NCBI RefSeq assembly: GCF_037154075.1
Contig: NZ_JBANRJ010000001.1
Span: 4,999,604-5,063,603 of the forward strand
DNA: 64,000 bases
Direction of reading: 5' to 3'
Source: Sphingobium aromaticiconvertens
GTDB lineage: Bacteria; Pseudomonadota; Alphaproteobacteria; Sphingomonadales; Sphingomonadaceae
The translations under genes and the position numbers were made by a program. Below, in pieces: positions 17,195-26,710 of the stretch. The notes beneath the pieces were generated by a model. It did not search any database, had not been told where the DNA came from, and saw nothing but the letters and a program-made list of their open reading frames with translations. How positions within the stretch are numbered: position 1 is the stretch's first letter; the number at the start of each line of letters is the position of its first letter.

Positions 17195-18382
17195 TCAGGC
17201 CTTCCAGACCTTGTCGACGGCGGCGTTGAACGCCTTCATTTCCTCCAGCGAGCCGACCGAGACACGGCTGACATTGGGCCAGATCGGCCAGGACCGACCG
17301 ATCTGCACATTTTCCGCCAGCAGCGCGGCCTGCATATCCTTGGCGGGTTTGCCCCAGTCGACCATGAACATGTTGGCGTGGCTGCCGGGCAGAACCATGA
17401 TCTTCTTCTGAGCAAGGTGATCGGTCGCCAGCGTGCGGGCGGCGATCATCTCGGCCCGGCGCTGCTTGATGAGGTCGGGCTGCGCGACCGACACCGTGCC
17501 GCAGGCGACGGCGGTCATCGGCAACATCGCCGTCACCTGGCCCCCGTCATAGCGCATCATCTTTTCCATGAGCTTGGGGCTGGCGAAGGTGAGGCCAAGG
17601 CGCATGCCCGCCATGCCGAACAGTTTGGAAAAGGTACGCAGGACGAGGACATCATCGCGCGTGCCTGCCAATTTCGCGGCGTTCGGCTCCTCCGACCAGT
17701 GGATATAGGCCTCATCCACCACCAGGATCGCGTCCTTGGGCTTGTTGTCGGCCAGCCACTGAATGTCGGCAAGCGGGGTCAGAGTACCCGTCGGGTTATT
17801 GGGCGAGCAGATATAATAAAGGGCCGCGTTGGGATCAGCCGCCAGCATCGCCTTCACATCATGGCGATAATCCTTGGTAACGGGCACCTTCGTCACCTTT
17901 GCGCCGATCCACGCGCCGGTGCGCCAGATGGCTTCATAGGTCGGGTCGGCGGTGACGATGCCCCGCGCAGGCGAGGCGAAGGTCACGGCGGCGCGGTTCA
18001 GCGGATCGCTGGACCCCGGCCAGGCGACGACACGGTCGGCAGTTATCCCCTCCACTTGTGCCACGGCCGCGAACAGCTTGGCATGTTCATCGTCAGGCTC
18101 GTAGCGATTGCCTTCCTGCACCAGTTTGAAAGCAGCCTCCGCCGCGACCGGGAAAGGCCCGGTCCAGCATTCGTTGGCGCCGATCCGCACCGCGCCCGCG
18201 ACGGGCTTTGCCGCCTGTTGCGCCGCCGCGCCGGTGACGCGCGCTACCGCCGCCCCCGCACCCAGCAAGGCGGCGACCTTGGCAAGATGTCGCCGCGAAT
18301 AACCGCGATCCAGCAAGTCCTGCGTGAAGGCCGCGTTCATACCGCCCTGTGCGTCATCCGTTTCGATTGCCTGCGCGTCCAT
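17195..18382 (-). CDS. Tat-exported HisC-like aminotransferase, copy 2
   Basis: A paralogue of the neighbouring gene with the same plan: an acidic n-region, twin arginines in GYSRRHLAK, a hydrophobic stretch, then a PLP aminotransferase domain with CSPNNPTGTL, LVVDEAYIHW and the lysine in RTFSKLFGMAG. Both copies start their mature part with GANECWTGP or GSNECWTGP, replacing the usual HisC N-terminal motif. Possible starts are 18397, 18382 and 18340; all keep the leader. It is the promoter-proximal gene of the pair. Substrate unknown. Confidence 0.83.
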   Translation of the reverse strand: MDAQAIETDDAQGGMNAAFTQDLLDRGYSRRHLAKVAALLGAGAAVARVTGAAAQQAAKPVAGAVRIGANECWTGPFPVAAEAAFKLVQEGNRYEPDDEHAKLFAAVAQVEGITADRVVAWPGSSDPLNRAAVTFASPARGIVTADPTYEAIWRTGAWIGAKVTKVPVTKDYRHDVKAMLAADPNAALYYICSPNNPTGTLTPLADIQWLADNKPKDAILVVDEAYIHWSEEPNAAKLAGTRDDVLVLRTFSKLFGMAGMRLGLTFASPKLMEKMMRYDGGQVTAMLPMTAVACGTVSVAQPDLIKQRRAEMIAARTLATDHLAQKKIMVLPGSHANMFMVDWGKPAKDMQAALLAENVQIGRSWPIWPNVSRVSVGSLEEMKAFNAAVDKVWKA

Positions 18383-18547
18383 CGTTCCCGCCCTCATCCC
18401 TGTTAAGAATTCGACTCAATCCAGAAAAACGTAACGAAGGAACGCGCAATATCCGCAATGATTTATCCTCATCGTTGCGTTTTTTCCGTGCCCACGATCA
18501 TGCGAAACCCGTTGGAAAGCAGTGGCCTGATCTGATAGCGATGTCTC

Positions 18548-20824
18548 ATGTCATCATCGCCCGCCGCCGCCGCCCGCCAGATCCTGATCAGCCTTCAGGA
18601 AGTCATGGCTTCGCGCACCAGCGCGCAGGCGAAGCTCAACAAGGTGGTGGAGATCATAGGCGAATCGCTGTCGAGCGAGGTCTGTTCCATCTATCTGGTG
18701 CGCGACGGGGTGCTGGAACTGTTCGCGACCCGCGGACTGAAGCAGGAAGCCGTCCACGTCACACGCATGTCGAAGGGCGAGGGGCTGGTGGGCCTGATCG
18801 CCACCAATGTCGAAACGCTGAACCTGGACGAAGCGGCGTCCCACCCCGACTTTTCCTATCGCCCCGAAACCGGCGAGGACCGGTTCCACAGCTTTGCCGG
18901 TGTCCCGATCGTCCGGCGCGAGCGCGCGCTGGGCGTGCTGTGCGTCCAGCATGTCGAGCCGCGCAAATATGAAGAGGTGGAGATAGAAGCGCTTCAGACC
19001 GTGGCGATGGTGCTGTCCGAACTGATCGCCAATGCCGAACTGGCCGATGAGGGCGCGACCGACATGCGGGTGCAGGAAACAGGTGCCAACGTCATGAACG
19101 GCCTGCAACTGGTGATGGGCATGGCGCGCGGCCATGTCGTCTTCCACCAGCCGCGCATCCATATCGAGCATACCGTCGCGGAGGATACCGAGGCGGAACG
19201 GCAGCGCGTCATTTCCGCCTTTGGCAAGATGCGCGAACAGATCGACCGGATGACCGGCACGGCGGAGTTCGGCGTCGACGGCGGCGAGCATCAGGAGGTG
19301 CTCGAAACCTACAAGATGTTCGCCTATGACGAGGGTTGGACGCGGCGGATCAACGAGGCGATCGACAGCGGGCTGACGGCAGAGGCAGCGATCGAGCGGG
19401 TGCAGCAGCGCACGCGGATGCGGATGCGCCAGATCGACGATCCGCTGTTGCAGGACCGGATGCACGATCTGGAGGATCTGGCCAACCGCCTGCTCCGCAT
19501 CGTGTCGGGGCAGTTGGGGACAGCGGCGCAACTGGGTCTGCGGCAGGACGCGATCCTGATCGCGCGCAACCTGGGCCCGGCAGAGCTGCTGGAATATGAC
19601 CGCCGCCGCCTGAAAGGCGTGATCCTGGAGGAAGGGTCGCTGACCGCCCATGTCACCATCGTCGCGCGGGCCATGGGCGTTCCGGTGCTGGGGCGCGTGC
19701 GCGACATTCGCCATCGGGTGAATGAAGGCGACCTGATCCTTATGGATGTCGGCAGCAATGTTGTGCTGATCCGGCCGACGCCCGACATGGACGAGGCGTT
19801 CGAGAACCGGCTGACCATCAACCAGAAGCGCCGCGCCGAATTTACGGCGATGCGCGACCTGCCATCGGTCACACAGGATGGCGCGCGGGTCGAGCTGATG
19901 GTCAATGCGGGGTTGCGTGACGACGCGCAGGCGCTGGATCTGGTGGGCGCCGACGGCATCGGCCTGTTCCGCACCGAGTTCCAGTTTCTGGTGTCGGCCA
20001 CCCTGCCCCAGCGCGAAAAGCAGCAACGATTGTACAAGGACGTGCTGGACGCCGCCGGGGACCGCCCGGTCATCTTCCGTACCGTCGACATCGGCGGCGA
20101 CAAGGCCCTGCCCTATATGCGGCAGGATGAGGAGGAAGAGGAAGACAATCCGGCGATGGGCTGGCGCGCGCTGCGGCTGGCGCTGGACCGCGATGGCCTG
20201 ATGAAAGCGCAGGCCCGCGCACTGCTGGAGGCGGCGGCAGGCAAGATATTGCATGTCATGTTCCCGATGGTGTCGGAGCCGTGGGAATATGAGGAAGCGC
20301 GCGCACTGGTGGAAAAACAGCGCGCCTGGCTGGCCGGGCAAAAGAAGAAGCTGCCCGTCGCCGTGCGCTATGGCGCGATGCTGGAAGTGCCCGCGCTGGC
20401 CGAGGTGCTGGACCTGTTGCTGCCAAGGGTCGACTTCCTGTCGATCGGCACCAATGACCTGACGCAGTTCCTGTTCGCCGCCGACCGGTCCAATCCCAGG
20501 CTCGCTGAACGTTATGACTGGCTGAGCATCGCTATATTGCGCTTCCTCGACCGCGTGATCCGGGCCTGCGAAGCGCATGGCGTGCCGGTGGGCGTATGCG
20601 GCGAGATGGGCGGGCGGACGCTGGAGGCGATGGCGTTGGTGGGGCTGGGCATCCGTCGCCTGTCGATCACACCTGCCTCCGTCGGGCCAGTCAAGGCGAT
20701 GATCCGGTCGGTCGATGCAGGCGCGCTCCAGACGGAGATGCGCGCATTGCTTGATAGCGGGGCCACCGATATTCGCGGGCAGTTGACGCAATGGGCGGAG
20801 GCGCAGGGAATCGAATTGAACTGA
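18548..20824 (+). CDS. ptsP: Nitrogen phosphotransferase enzyme I (PtsP / EI-Ntr)
   Basis: A 758-residue protein. An N-terminal GAF domain (about residues 15-160) precedes the PTS enzyme I region: the phospho-histidine swivel in GSLTAHVTIVARAMGVP, then the PEP-binding barrel with GLFRTEFQFL, RTVDIGGDK and the C-terminal VGVCGEMGG. It autophosphorylates from PEP and passes phosphate to NPr and EIIA-Ntr; the GAF domain senses nitrogen signals, glutamine in studied relatives. Alphaproteobacteria often have ptsP next to lysC; here about 4.8 kb of extra genes separate them. Confidence 0.96.
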   Translation: MSSSPAAAARQILISLQEVMASRTSAQAKLNKVVEIIGESLSSEVCSIYLVRDGVLELFATRGLKQEAVHVTRMSKGEGLVGLIATNVETLNLDEAASHPDFSYRPETGEDRFHSFAGVPIVRRERALGVLCVQHVEPRKYEEVEIEALQTVAMVLSELIANAELADEGATDMRVQETGANVMNGLQLVMGMARGHVVFHQPRIHIEHTVAEDTEAERQRVISAFGKMREQIDRMTGTAEFGVDGGEHQEVLETYKMFAYDEGWTRRINEAIDSGLTAEAAIERVQQRTRMRMRQIDDPLLQDRMHDLEDLANRLLRIVSGQLGTAAQLGLRQDAILIARNLGPAELLEYDRRRLKGVILEEGSLTAHVTIVARAMGVPVLGRVRDIRHRVNEGDLILMDVGSNVVLIRPTPDMDEAFENRLTINQKRRAEFTAMRDLPSVTQDGARVELMVNAGLRDDAQALDLVGADGIGLFRTEFQFLVSATLPQREKQQRLYKDVLDAAGDRPVIFRTVDIGGDKALPYMRQDEEEEEDNPAMGWRALRLALDRDGLMKAQARALLEAAAGKILHVMFPMVSEPWEYEEARALVEKQRAWLAGQKKKLPVAVRYGAMLEVPALAEVLDLLLPRVDFLSIGTNDLTQFLFAADRSNPRLAERYDWLSIAILRFLDRVIRACEAHGVPVGVCGEMGGRTLEAMALVGLGIRRLSITPASVGPVKAMIRSVDAGALQTEMRALLDSGATDIRGQLTQWAEAQGIELN

Positions 20825-20849
20825 GTTCCGCCAATGCAAGGGAACCGCG

Positions 20850-20877
20850 TTGACAATGGCTGTCTCACAGTGAGACA
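20850..20877 (+). promoter_or_regulatory. -35 box with perfect palindrome upstream of rodZ
   Basis: TTGACA at 20850-20855 is followed after five bases by a perfect 17-base palindrome, TGTCTCAC-A-GTGAGACA (20861-20877), in the spacer and -10 region. This is the placement expected of a repressor operator. The -10 element itself is weak. Confidence 0.5.
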
Positions 20878-20924
20878 AGACCCGCCGATATATGGGCCGC
20901 CCCGAACAAGGTCGCGAAAGACAG

Positions 20925-21824
20925 ATGGCAGACGAAGCAGGAATCGAAGGCACAGCCGACACCGTGCAAGGCGCGCTGGAGATGGACGGTCCCGGTGCGA
21001 AGCTGCGCCGCGCGCGGGAGGCGAAGGGCATGTCGCTGGCCGATGTGGCGATCGCGACCCGCGTCGCCCAGCGCCAGTTGGAAGCGATCGAGCGTGAGGA
21101 TTATGCCGCGCTGCCCGGTATCCCCTATGCCATCGGCTTTGCCCGCGCCTATGCCCGGGCGGTGGATCTGGACGAGGTTGCGGTGGCATCGGACGTACGC
21201 GCGGCGGTGAACCAGTCGACATTGGGCGCCAACCGCTACGAAATGTTCGAGCCAGCCGATCCGGCGCGTGTCCCTTCCCGCACTTTGGCCTGGACGGCAG
21301 CGGCGATCGCCCTGGTTGTCGCCATCGGCTTTGGCGTGTGGCGCGCGCAATTGCTGACCGCGCCGACAACGCAGCAGGTCAGCGAGCAACAGCAGACGGC
21401 GGTCCCCGCCAGCAATGCCGCGCCTGCCGGCGCGCCACCGGCCGTTGCGCCAACCACCGGGCCGGTGATCCTGACTGCCGTCGATGATGTGTGGCTGCGT
21501 ATCTATGACGAGACAGGCGAGCGTCTGAAAGATGGCCTGATGAAGAAGGGCGAGCGCTACGCTCTGCCCGACGGTGCCAAGGATCCGATGATCCTGACCG
21601 GACGTCCGCAGGCTCTGACCGTGACGGTCGGCGGCAAGACCGTCGCGCCGCTTGGTCCGCCAGACCGGACCATCGCCGATGTGCCGATCAGTGCCGCCGC
21701 GCTGCTGGCTCGGCAGGCGCCGCCTGCGGCCGCAACCACAGTTGCGGGGCAGGCCGGCACGTCACCCGCCACAGCGCCTTCGCCAGCCGCTGCAGGGACT
21801 ACGCCGCCCGCCTCCAACCCCTAA
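20925..21824 (+). CDS. rodZ: RodZ-like cytoskeletal / helix-turn-helix membrane protein
   Basis: A 299-residue protein with RodZ order: an N-terminal Cro-like helix-turn-helix (KLRRAREAKGMSLADVAIAT and ...YAIGFARAYARAVDL, residues about 20-80), a single membrane helix (TLAWTAAAIALVVAIGFGVW), a Gln/Pro/Ala-rich periplasmic linker and a DUF4115-type beta domain (DVWLRIYDETGERLKDGLM). RodZ anchors MreB to the membrane and helps set cell shape. The MADEAG start is preferred over an upstream ATG at 20892 because a purine-rich GAAAGACAG precedes it. A palindromic operator-like site lies upstream. Confidence 0.87.
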   Translation: MADEAGIEGTADTVQGALEMDGPGAKLRRAREAKGMSLADVAIATRVAQRQLEAIEREDYAALPGIPYAIGFARAYARAVDLDEVAVASDVRAAVNQSTLGANRYEMFEPADPARVPSRTLAWTAAAIALVVAIGFGVWRAQLLTAPTTQQVSEQQQTAVPASNAAPAGAPPAVAPTTGPVILTAVDDVWLRIYDETGERLKDGLMKKGERYALPDGAKDPMILTGRPQALTVTVGGKTVAPLGPPDRTIADVPISAAALLARQAPPAAATTVAGQAGTSPATAPSPAAAGTTPPASNP

Positions 21825-21908
21825 CCAGATCGGGGCCAGAATCTGCCGCTTTACGGCGCGTAATTAGCCCTTATGGTTGCAAAAACGTTCATCATCCGGG
21901 GTCATTCC

Positions 21909-22793
21909 ATGCGTTACGCCACCATCCTTCCCACCCTCCTGTGCGTCCCGCTGCTGGCGGTCGCCGTGCCTGCGTTCGCGCAGGGCGCGCCCGTCGAGGT
22001 ACGGGTCGATCGGCTGGAAAAGGAAATGAAGGCGGTACAGCGCAAGGTCTTTCCGGGCGGCACACCGCTGGAGGCAGAGATCACCCGACCCGCCGCACCG
22101 ACTGTCGCGCCCGGATCGCCTTCCTCCGCCCCGATCGTCGATCTGACGGCGCGCGTTACCGCGCTGGAAAGCCAATTGGCGAGCCTGACTGGGCAGAGCG
22201 AAGAAAATAGCTACAAGATCAAGCAGTTGGAAGCCGCATTCGAAAAGTACAGGACGGAGAATGAGGGCCGCATGGCGCCCACCGCTGCCCCGCCAGCCCT
22301 GACGCCCACCGGGACAGCGCCCAGACCGACGGCCACACCAACTGCCCCCGTCAGCGACGAGCGCAAGAACGCCGTCGCGGCCATCGAAAAACCCAGCACG
22401 GGCGATGCCGCCGACGATGCCTATGTCTATGGCTTTCGCCTGTGGGACGGCAAATATTATCCCGAGGCGCAGGCGCAACTGAAGGCGACCGTCGAGCAAT
22501 ATGGCACGACATCGGTGGCCAGCCGCACGCAGAACCTGCTGGGCCGCGCCTATCTGGACGATGGCAAACCAGCGCTTGCCTCGGTTGCTTTCTATGAAAA
22601 CTATCAGAAGCGCCCGCGCGGCGACCGCGCCGCCGACAGCCTGACCTGGCTGGGCGAAGCGCTGATCCAGCTCAAAAAACCCGCCGATGCCTGCAAAGTC
22701 TATGCGGAGCTGGAGCAGGTCTATGGCGCGACCCTGTCCACGTCGCTGCGCGGCATGATGGACAAGGGGCGGACCCGCGCCAAATGTAGCTGA
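21909..22793 (+). CDS. cpoB: Cell division coordinator CpoB (YbgF), TolPal-associated
   Basis: A 294-residue secreted protein: signal peptide (MRYATILPTLLCVPLLAVAV to AFAQG), an N-terminal coiled-coil segment VRVDRLEKEMKAVQRKV, a second coiled coil, a Pro/Thr-rich linker and a C-terminal TPR region (AYVYGFRLWDGKYYPEAQAQ onward). This matches CpoB, which links Tol-Pal outer-membrane constriction to septal peptidoglycan synthesis. The order cpoB-tilS-ftsH is conserved in alphaproteobacteria; the tol-pal genes are not in the window. Confidence 0.9.
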   Translation: MRYATILPTLLCVPLLAVAVPAFAQGAPVEVRVDRLEKEMKAVQRKVFPGGTPLEAEITRPAAPTVAPGSPSSAPIVDLTARVTALESQLASLTGQSEENSYKIKQLEAAFEKYRTENEGRMAPTAAPPALTPTGTAPRPTATPTAPVSDERKNAVAAIEKPSTGDAADDAYVYGFRLWDGKYYPEAQAQLKATVEQYGTTSVASRTQNLLGRAYLDDGKPALASVAFYENYQKRPRGDRAADSLTWLGEALIQLKKPADACKVYAELEQVYGATLSTSLRGMMDKGRTRAKCS

Positions 22794-22820
22794 CACGGCG
22801 CAGTTGACTGGCGAGGCAGC

Positions 22821-23771
22821 ATGGTGAGCGAAGAGTCCTCGCTGGTTGAGCGCTTCGAGGCCGCGATGGCCGCACTTTGCGGCCTCAGACAGACGCCGCG
22901 CCTGTGCATCGCAGTGTCAGGCGGACCGGACAGCATGGCGCTGCTCCACCTCGCTACTCTCGCCTTTCCTGGACGGGTGGCCGCTGCAACTGTCGATCAT
23001 GGATTGCGCGCCGCCTCCGCCGATGAAGCGGCGATGGTGGCGGACTGGTGCGCCCGGCACGCCATTCCTCATGCAACGCTGCACCCGGATACACAGCCGC
23101 AGGGCAATATCCAGGCCTGGGCCAGAACCGCGCGCTATGCGCTGCTGGAGGACTGGCGTGCCGCGCAGGGACTGGATCTGATCCTGACAGCGCATCATGC
23201 CGACGATCAGCTGGAGACGATGCTGATGCGGCTTAATCGAGGGGCCGGGCTGTCGGGGCTGGCAGGGGTGCGGACGCGGACTAGTCGGATCGCCCGCCCC
23301 TTGCTGAGTATGTCGAAGGCCGAACTGCTGGCCTATGTGCAGGCGCAGGGCCTGCCCTATGCCGATGATCCGAGCAATCTTGACCCGCGGTTCGACCGGG
23401 CGGCGCTGCGGGCGCAACTGGCCAATGCACCGTGGCTGGACGCGCAGGCCGCAGCACGAAGCGCCGTGGCGCTGGCTGAGGCAGATGTGGCTCTGCGTTG
23501 GCTGGTCGATGATCTCGCCGCCCGCCATGTCCGTGCGGATGGGGCTGGCCATGTGCTGGACGCCACCGATTTTCCGCGCGAAGTGCAGCGCCGGTTGTTG
23601 CTGCGCCTGATCGCCTGCACCGATCCCGACGCTCCCTTGCCGCGTGGTGAAGCGGTCGATCGCCTGCTCGCTTATGCCATGGCGGGGGAGAAAGCGAGTA
23701 TCGGTGCGCTGATTCTCCAGGGCGGCAAGCAATGGCGGATTTATCCCGCACCCCCGCGCAAAAGCGCGTAG
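22821..23771 (+). CDS. tilS: tRNA(Ile)-lysidine synthase
   Basis: A 316-residue N-type ATP pyrophosphatase. The P-loop SGGPDSMALL near residue 34 and the downstream TAHHADDQLETMLMRL motif are diagnostic. It converts C34 of the CAU-anticodon isoleucine tRNA to lysidine. At 316 residues it is shorter than E. coli TilS, with a reduced C-terminal region, as seen in many alphaproteobacteria. It starts 27 bases after cpoB. Confidence 0.95.
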   Translation: MVSEESSLVERFEAAMAALCGLRQTPRLCIAVSGGPDSMALLHLATLAFPGRVAAATVDHGLRAASADEAAMVADWCARHAIPHATLHPDTQPQGNIQAWARTARYALLEDWRAAQGLDLILTAHHADDQLETMLMRLNRGAGLSGLAGVRTRTSRIARPLLSMSKAELLAYVQAQGLPYADDPSNLDPRFDRAALRAQLANAPWLDAQAAARSAVALAEADVALRWLVDDLAARHVRADGAGHVLDATDFPREVQRRLLLRLIACTDPDAPLPRGEAVDRLLAYAMAGEKASIGALILQGGKQWRIYPAPPRKSA

Positions 23772-23909
23772 AAAAACGCATGAACCACCCAATCGTTCCT
23801 CAACAGGACGCGCCAGACCAACAATCCGTCGCTTTGTTGCACCGCAATGACATCTTGTTAACCATGACGCAGGTTAATCAGATTCTCATCAAAAGCAGGT
23901 TTTCTGGGC

Positions 23910-24098
23910 ATGTTCGAGTTTGCTGCACTTACTTACGGTCTTCTCGCCAGCGTCATCCTTTCGGCGGCGCAGCGCAATCGCAAGCTGGCAAAACCGCATC
24001 CGCCCATGCTCCTCTATATAGGCTATCTGGTCTGCGGTCTTTCGGCGGGACTTGCCATCGGGTTGGGCACTATGGCCGCGACCCAGATCGCGGGCTGA
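23910..24098 (+). CDS. Small membrane protein between tilS and ftsH, unknown function
   Basis: A 62-residue protein with two hydrophobic helices (about residues 5-20 and 33-55) separated by a basic loop QRNRKLAKPHPP. No family is recognised. The 138 bases before it are comparatively AT-rich and include TTAACCAT and GATTC, sequences that resemble CtrA half-sites and CcrM methylation sites; this is only suggestive. Being short, it could be chance, but topology and composition favour a real gene. Confidence 0.55.
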   Translation: MFEFAALTYGLLASVILSAAQRNRKLAKPHPPMLLYIGYLVCGLSAGLAIGLGTMAATQIAG

Positions 24099-24214
24099 TC
24101 GCGCCGCTGGCCCGATTCGGCGCAAACTGCATGCGACAGCCCTGAAATGCAGGAAGAATGGCGGCTTGCGCTTTGCCCCCGTCATCCTATCTTGAGGGGT
24201 GAAAGAGAGTATCC

Positions 24215-26164
24215 ATGAACGACGACAAGGATCCCCAGACCAACCCCTGGGTCAAGAGTGCGATGATCTGGGCGGGCGTCATCATCGCCCTGCTCCTGTT
24301 CGTCTCCATGTTCGACAATCGCGCCGCCAGTACGGGTGGCACCGCGATCGCCTATTCGGAATTCCGCGCCAAGGTGCAGGAAGGCCAGGTCAAAGACGTC
24401 GCCGTCGCACCGGACCGCATCAGCGGCACCATGTCCAGCGGGCAGAAGTTCAGCACCATCCCCGTGAGCGATCCGGGCCTGACAACGCTGCTGGACGACT
24501 ATAATGTCAAATATTCCGGTCAGGCCGAGGAGCAGCCCAGCTTCTGGATGATCCTGATCTATCAATCGCTGCCGTTCCTGCTGATCCTTGGCATCGCCTT
24601 TTTCGTGCTGCGCCAGATGCAGAAGGGCGGCGGCGCAGGCGGCGCCATGGGCTTTGGCAAGTCCAAGGCGAAACTGCTGACCGAGAAGCATGGCAAGGTG
24701 ACGTTTCAGGACGTCGCCGGTATCGACGAAGCCCGCGAGGAGCTGGAGGAGATTGTCGAGTTTCTGAAGGACCCGACCAAGTTCGCGCGTCTGGGCGGCA
24801 AGATTCCCAAGGGCGCGCTGCTGGTCGGCTCGCCCGGCACCGGCAAGACGCTGCTGGCCCGCGCCATTGCGGGCGAGGCGGGCGTGCCTTTCTTCACCAT
24901 TTCGGGTTCGGACTTCGTTGAAATGTTCGTGGGCGTGGGCGCGAGCCGCGTGCGCGACATGTTTGAGCAGGCGAAGAAGAACGCGCCGTGCATCGTCTTC
25001 ATCGACGAAATCGATGCGGTCGGTCGCCATCGTGGTGCGGGTCTGGGCAATGGCAATGACGAACGCGAGCAGACGCTGAACCAGTTGCTGGTCGAGATGG
25101 ACGGTTTCGAGGCGAATGAAGGTATCATCATCGTCGCGGCGACCAACCGCCCCGACGTGCTGGACCCGGCGCTTCTGCGTCCGGGCCGCTTCGACCGTCA
25201 GGTCGTGGTGCCCCGCCCCGATATCGAGGGCCGCGAGAAGATATTGGCCGTCCACATGAAGAAGGTGCCCCTGGCGCCCGACGTCGACCCCCGCACGATC
25301 GCACGCGGCACGCCCGGCTTTTCCGGTGCGGACCTGGCCAATCTGGTCAATGAAGCCGCCCTGATGGCCGCCCGTCGCGGCAAGCGGCTGGTCGCCATGG
25401 ACGAATTTGAATCGGCCAAGGACAAGGTGATGATGGGCGCGGAACGCCGCTCCATGGTCATGACCGACGATGAGAAGAAGATGACCGCCTATCATGAGGC
25501 GGGCCATGCAATCGTGTCCGTCCACGAGCCTGCCTCCGACCCGATCCACAAGGCGACGATCATCCCGCGCGGTCGCGCGCTGGGCATGGTGATGCGCCTG
25601 CCGGAGCGGGACAGCTACAGCTATCACCGCGACAAGATGCACGCGAACATGGCCGTCGCCATGGGTGGCCGTGTCGCTGAAGAAATCATCTTTGGTTATG
25701 ACAAGGTGTCGTCCGGCGCGAGCGGGGACATCCAGTACGCCACCAAGCTGGCGCGCGACATGGTCACGCAATGGGGCATGTCGGACAAGCTGGGCCCGCT
25801 GCAATATGAAGAGCAGCAGGGCGAAACCTTCCTTGGTTATTCGCAGAGCCAGCGCGTCCATATGTCGGACGAGACGGCGAAGCTGATCGACAAGGAAATT
25901 CGCGGGCTGGTCGATCAGGGCTATGACCGGGCGAAGGATCTGCTGTCGACCCATGTCGATCAGTTGCACCTGCTGGCCAATGCGATGCTGGAATATGAAA
26001 CGCTGTCCGGCGAAGAGATCAAGGCGCTGCTGGAAAAGGGCGAGATCACCCGCGACGACGGCACCACGATCAAGCCGTCGATCATACCAACGGTCGGATC
26101 TTCGATCCCCAGGACGCGCAAGCGCAAGGGACCATTTGGGGACGCTGCGCCGATTGGGGCCTGA
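24215..26164 (+). CDS. ftsH: ATP-dependent zinc metalloprotease FtsH
   Basis: A 649-residue membrane AAA+ protease: two N-terminal membrane helices (about 13-32 and 110-128) around a periplasmic domain, a Walker A GSPGTGKT (the common family form is GPPGTGKT), Walker B with [12 protein letters not shown], the second region of homology RPGRFDRQV, and the zinc-binding HEAGH of the peptidase domain. It degrades misfolded membrane proteins and short-lived regulators. A strong terminator follows. Confidence 0.98.
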   Translation: MNDDKDPQTNPWVKSAMIWAGVIIALLLFVSMFDNRAASTGGTAIAYSEFRAKVQEGQVKDVAVAPDRISGTMSSGQKFSTIPVSDPGLTTLLDDYNVKYSGQAEEQPSFWMILIYQSLPFLLILGIAFFVLRQMQKGGGAGGAMGFGKSKAKLLTEKHGKVTFQDVAGIDEAREELEEIVEFLKDPTKFARLGGKIPKGALLVGSPGTGKTLLARAIAGEAGVPFFTISGSDFVEMFVGVGASRVRDMFEQAKKNAPCIVFIDEIDAVGRHRGAGLGNGNDEREQTLNQLLVEMDGFEANEGIIIVAATNRPDVLDPALLRPGRFDRQVVVPRPDIEGREKILAVHMKKVPLAPDVDPRTIARGTPGFSGADLANLVNEAALMAARRGKRLVAMDEFESAKDKVMMGAERRSMVMTDDEKKMTAYHEAGHAIVSVHEPASDPIHKATIIPRGRALGMVMRLPERDSYSYHRDKMHANMAVAMGGRVAEEIIFGYDKVSSGASGDIQYATKLARDMVTQWGMSDKLGPLQYEEQQGETFLGYSQSQRVHMSDETAKLIDKEIRGLVDQGYDRAKDLLSTHVDQLHLLANAMLEYETLSGEEIKALLEKGEITRDDGTTIKPSIIPTVGSSIPRTRKRKGPFGDAAPIGA

Positions 26165-26194
26165 CCGGTTTCATGATATTTGAGAGAAAAGGGC

Positions 26195-26218
26195 GGGCAG
26201 CGATGTCTGCCCTTTTTT
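26195..26218 (+). terminator. Rho-independent terminator after ftsH
   Basis: GGGCAG and CTGCCC form a GC-rich stem with a 6-base loop followed by six T residues, 30 bases after the ftsH stop. Confidence 0.85.
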
Positions 26219-26274
26219 GTTCAGGCCTGATTGGACGATGCGGATGGATGTTCGCAGCCGATTGAGGAAAAGGG

Positions 26275-26704
26275 ATGTATACGGATCATCCAATGGGACC
26301 GGCGGCGATCACCCGGCATTTTCAGGACGCATGGAACAGCCACGACATGGAGGCCTTCGGTCGGCTGTTCCATTACGATGCGACATTCGTGAACCGCTTC
26401 GCGACCTATTGGCGCGGCGTTGACCAGATCGTCAACGGCCATGCTGCTATCCATGCCTCGATCTACAGTGACTCAACGCTTGCGATCGACCCGCCCGATG
26501 TCGATCCAATCTCCGACGATGCTGCGATCCTGCACTTCTGGTCGCGGCTCAGTGTCGGCATCGCGCACCCAGCCGGGCCGCATCAGATCGATACGTTGAT
26601 CCTCGCGGTGGCGAACCCGGCGCAATGGCGCGTGGCGCATTCAGGCGCTGGAGAATGTGACGCTGACCAACGCGACGACCGGCGCCGCCGCCCTGCGTCC
26701 CTGA
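26275..26704 (+). pseudogene. SnoaL-like (SgcJ/EcaC type) protein gene with a frameshift
   Basis: The frame from 26275 (with GAGGAAAAGGG directly upstream) encodes a SnoaL-like cone-fold protein: ITRHFQDAWNSHDMEAFGRL, YWRGVDQIVNGH and HQIDTLILAVA. After about 26613 the same frame turns into Arg/Asp-rich nonsense. Dropping one A near 26614 restores TRRNGAWRIQALENVTLTN and a stop at 26702-26704, the expected end of such a protein. So either the gene is disrupted or there is a one-base assembly error. The putA gene converges on it. Confidence 0.75.
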
Positions 26705-26710
26705 ACAGCG

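Noticed and set aside
18554..21031. 825-codon minus-strand open frame over ptsP and rodZ
   Set aside because: It mirrors ptsP, whose GAF and enzyme I motifs are unmistakable. High GC leaves long antisense frames open; the translation is His/Gln/Arg-rich and matches no family.
23790..23900. CtrA operator upstream of the small membrane protein and ftsH
   Set aside because: TTAACCAT occurs but the second TTAA is 12 bases away, not the usual 7; not strong enough to list as a feature.
24182..25969. 595-codon minus-strand frame over ftsH
   Set aside because: It is antisense to FtsH with all its catalytic motifs; biased composition and no recognisable domain.
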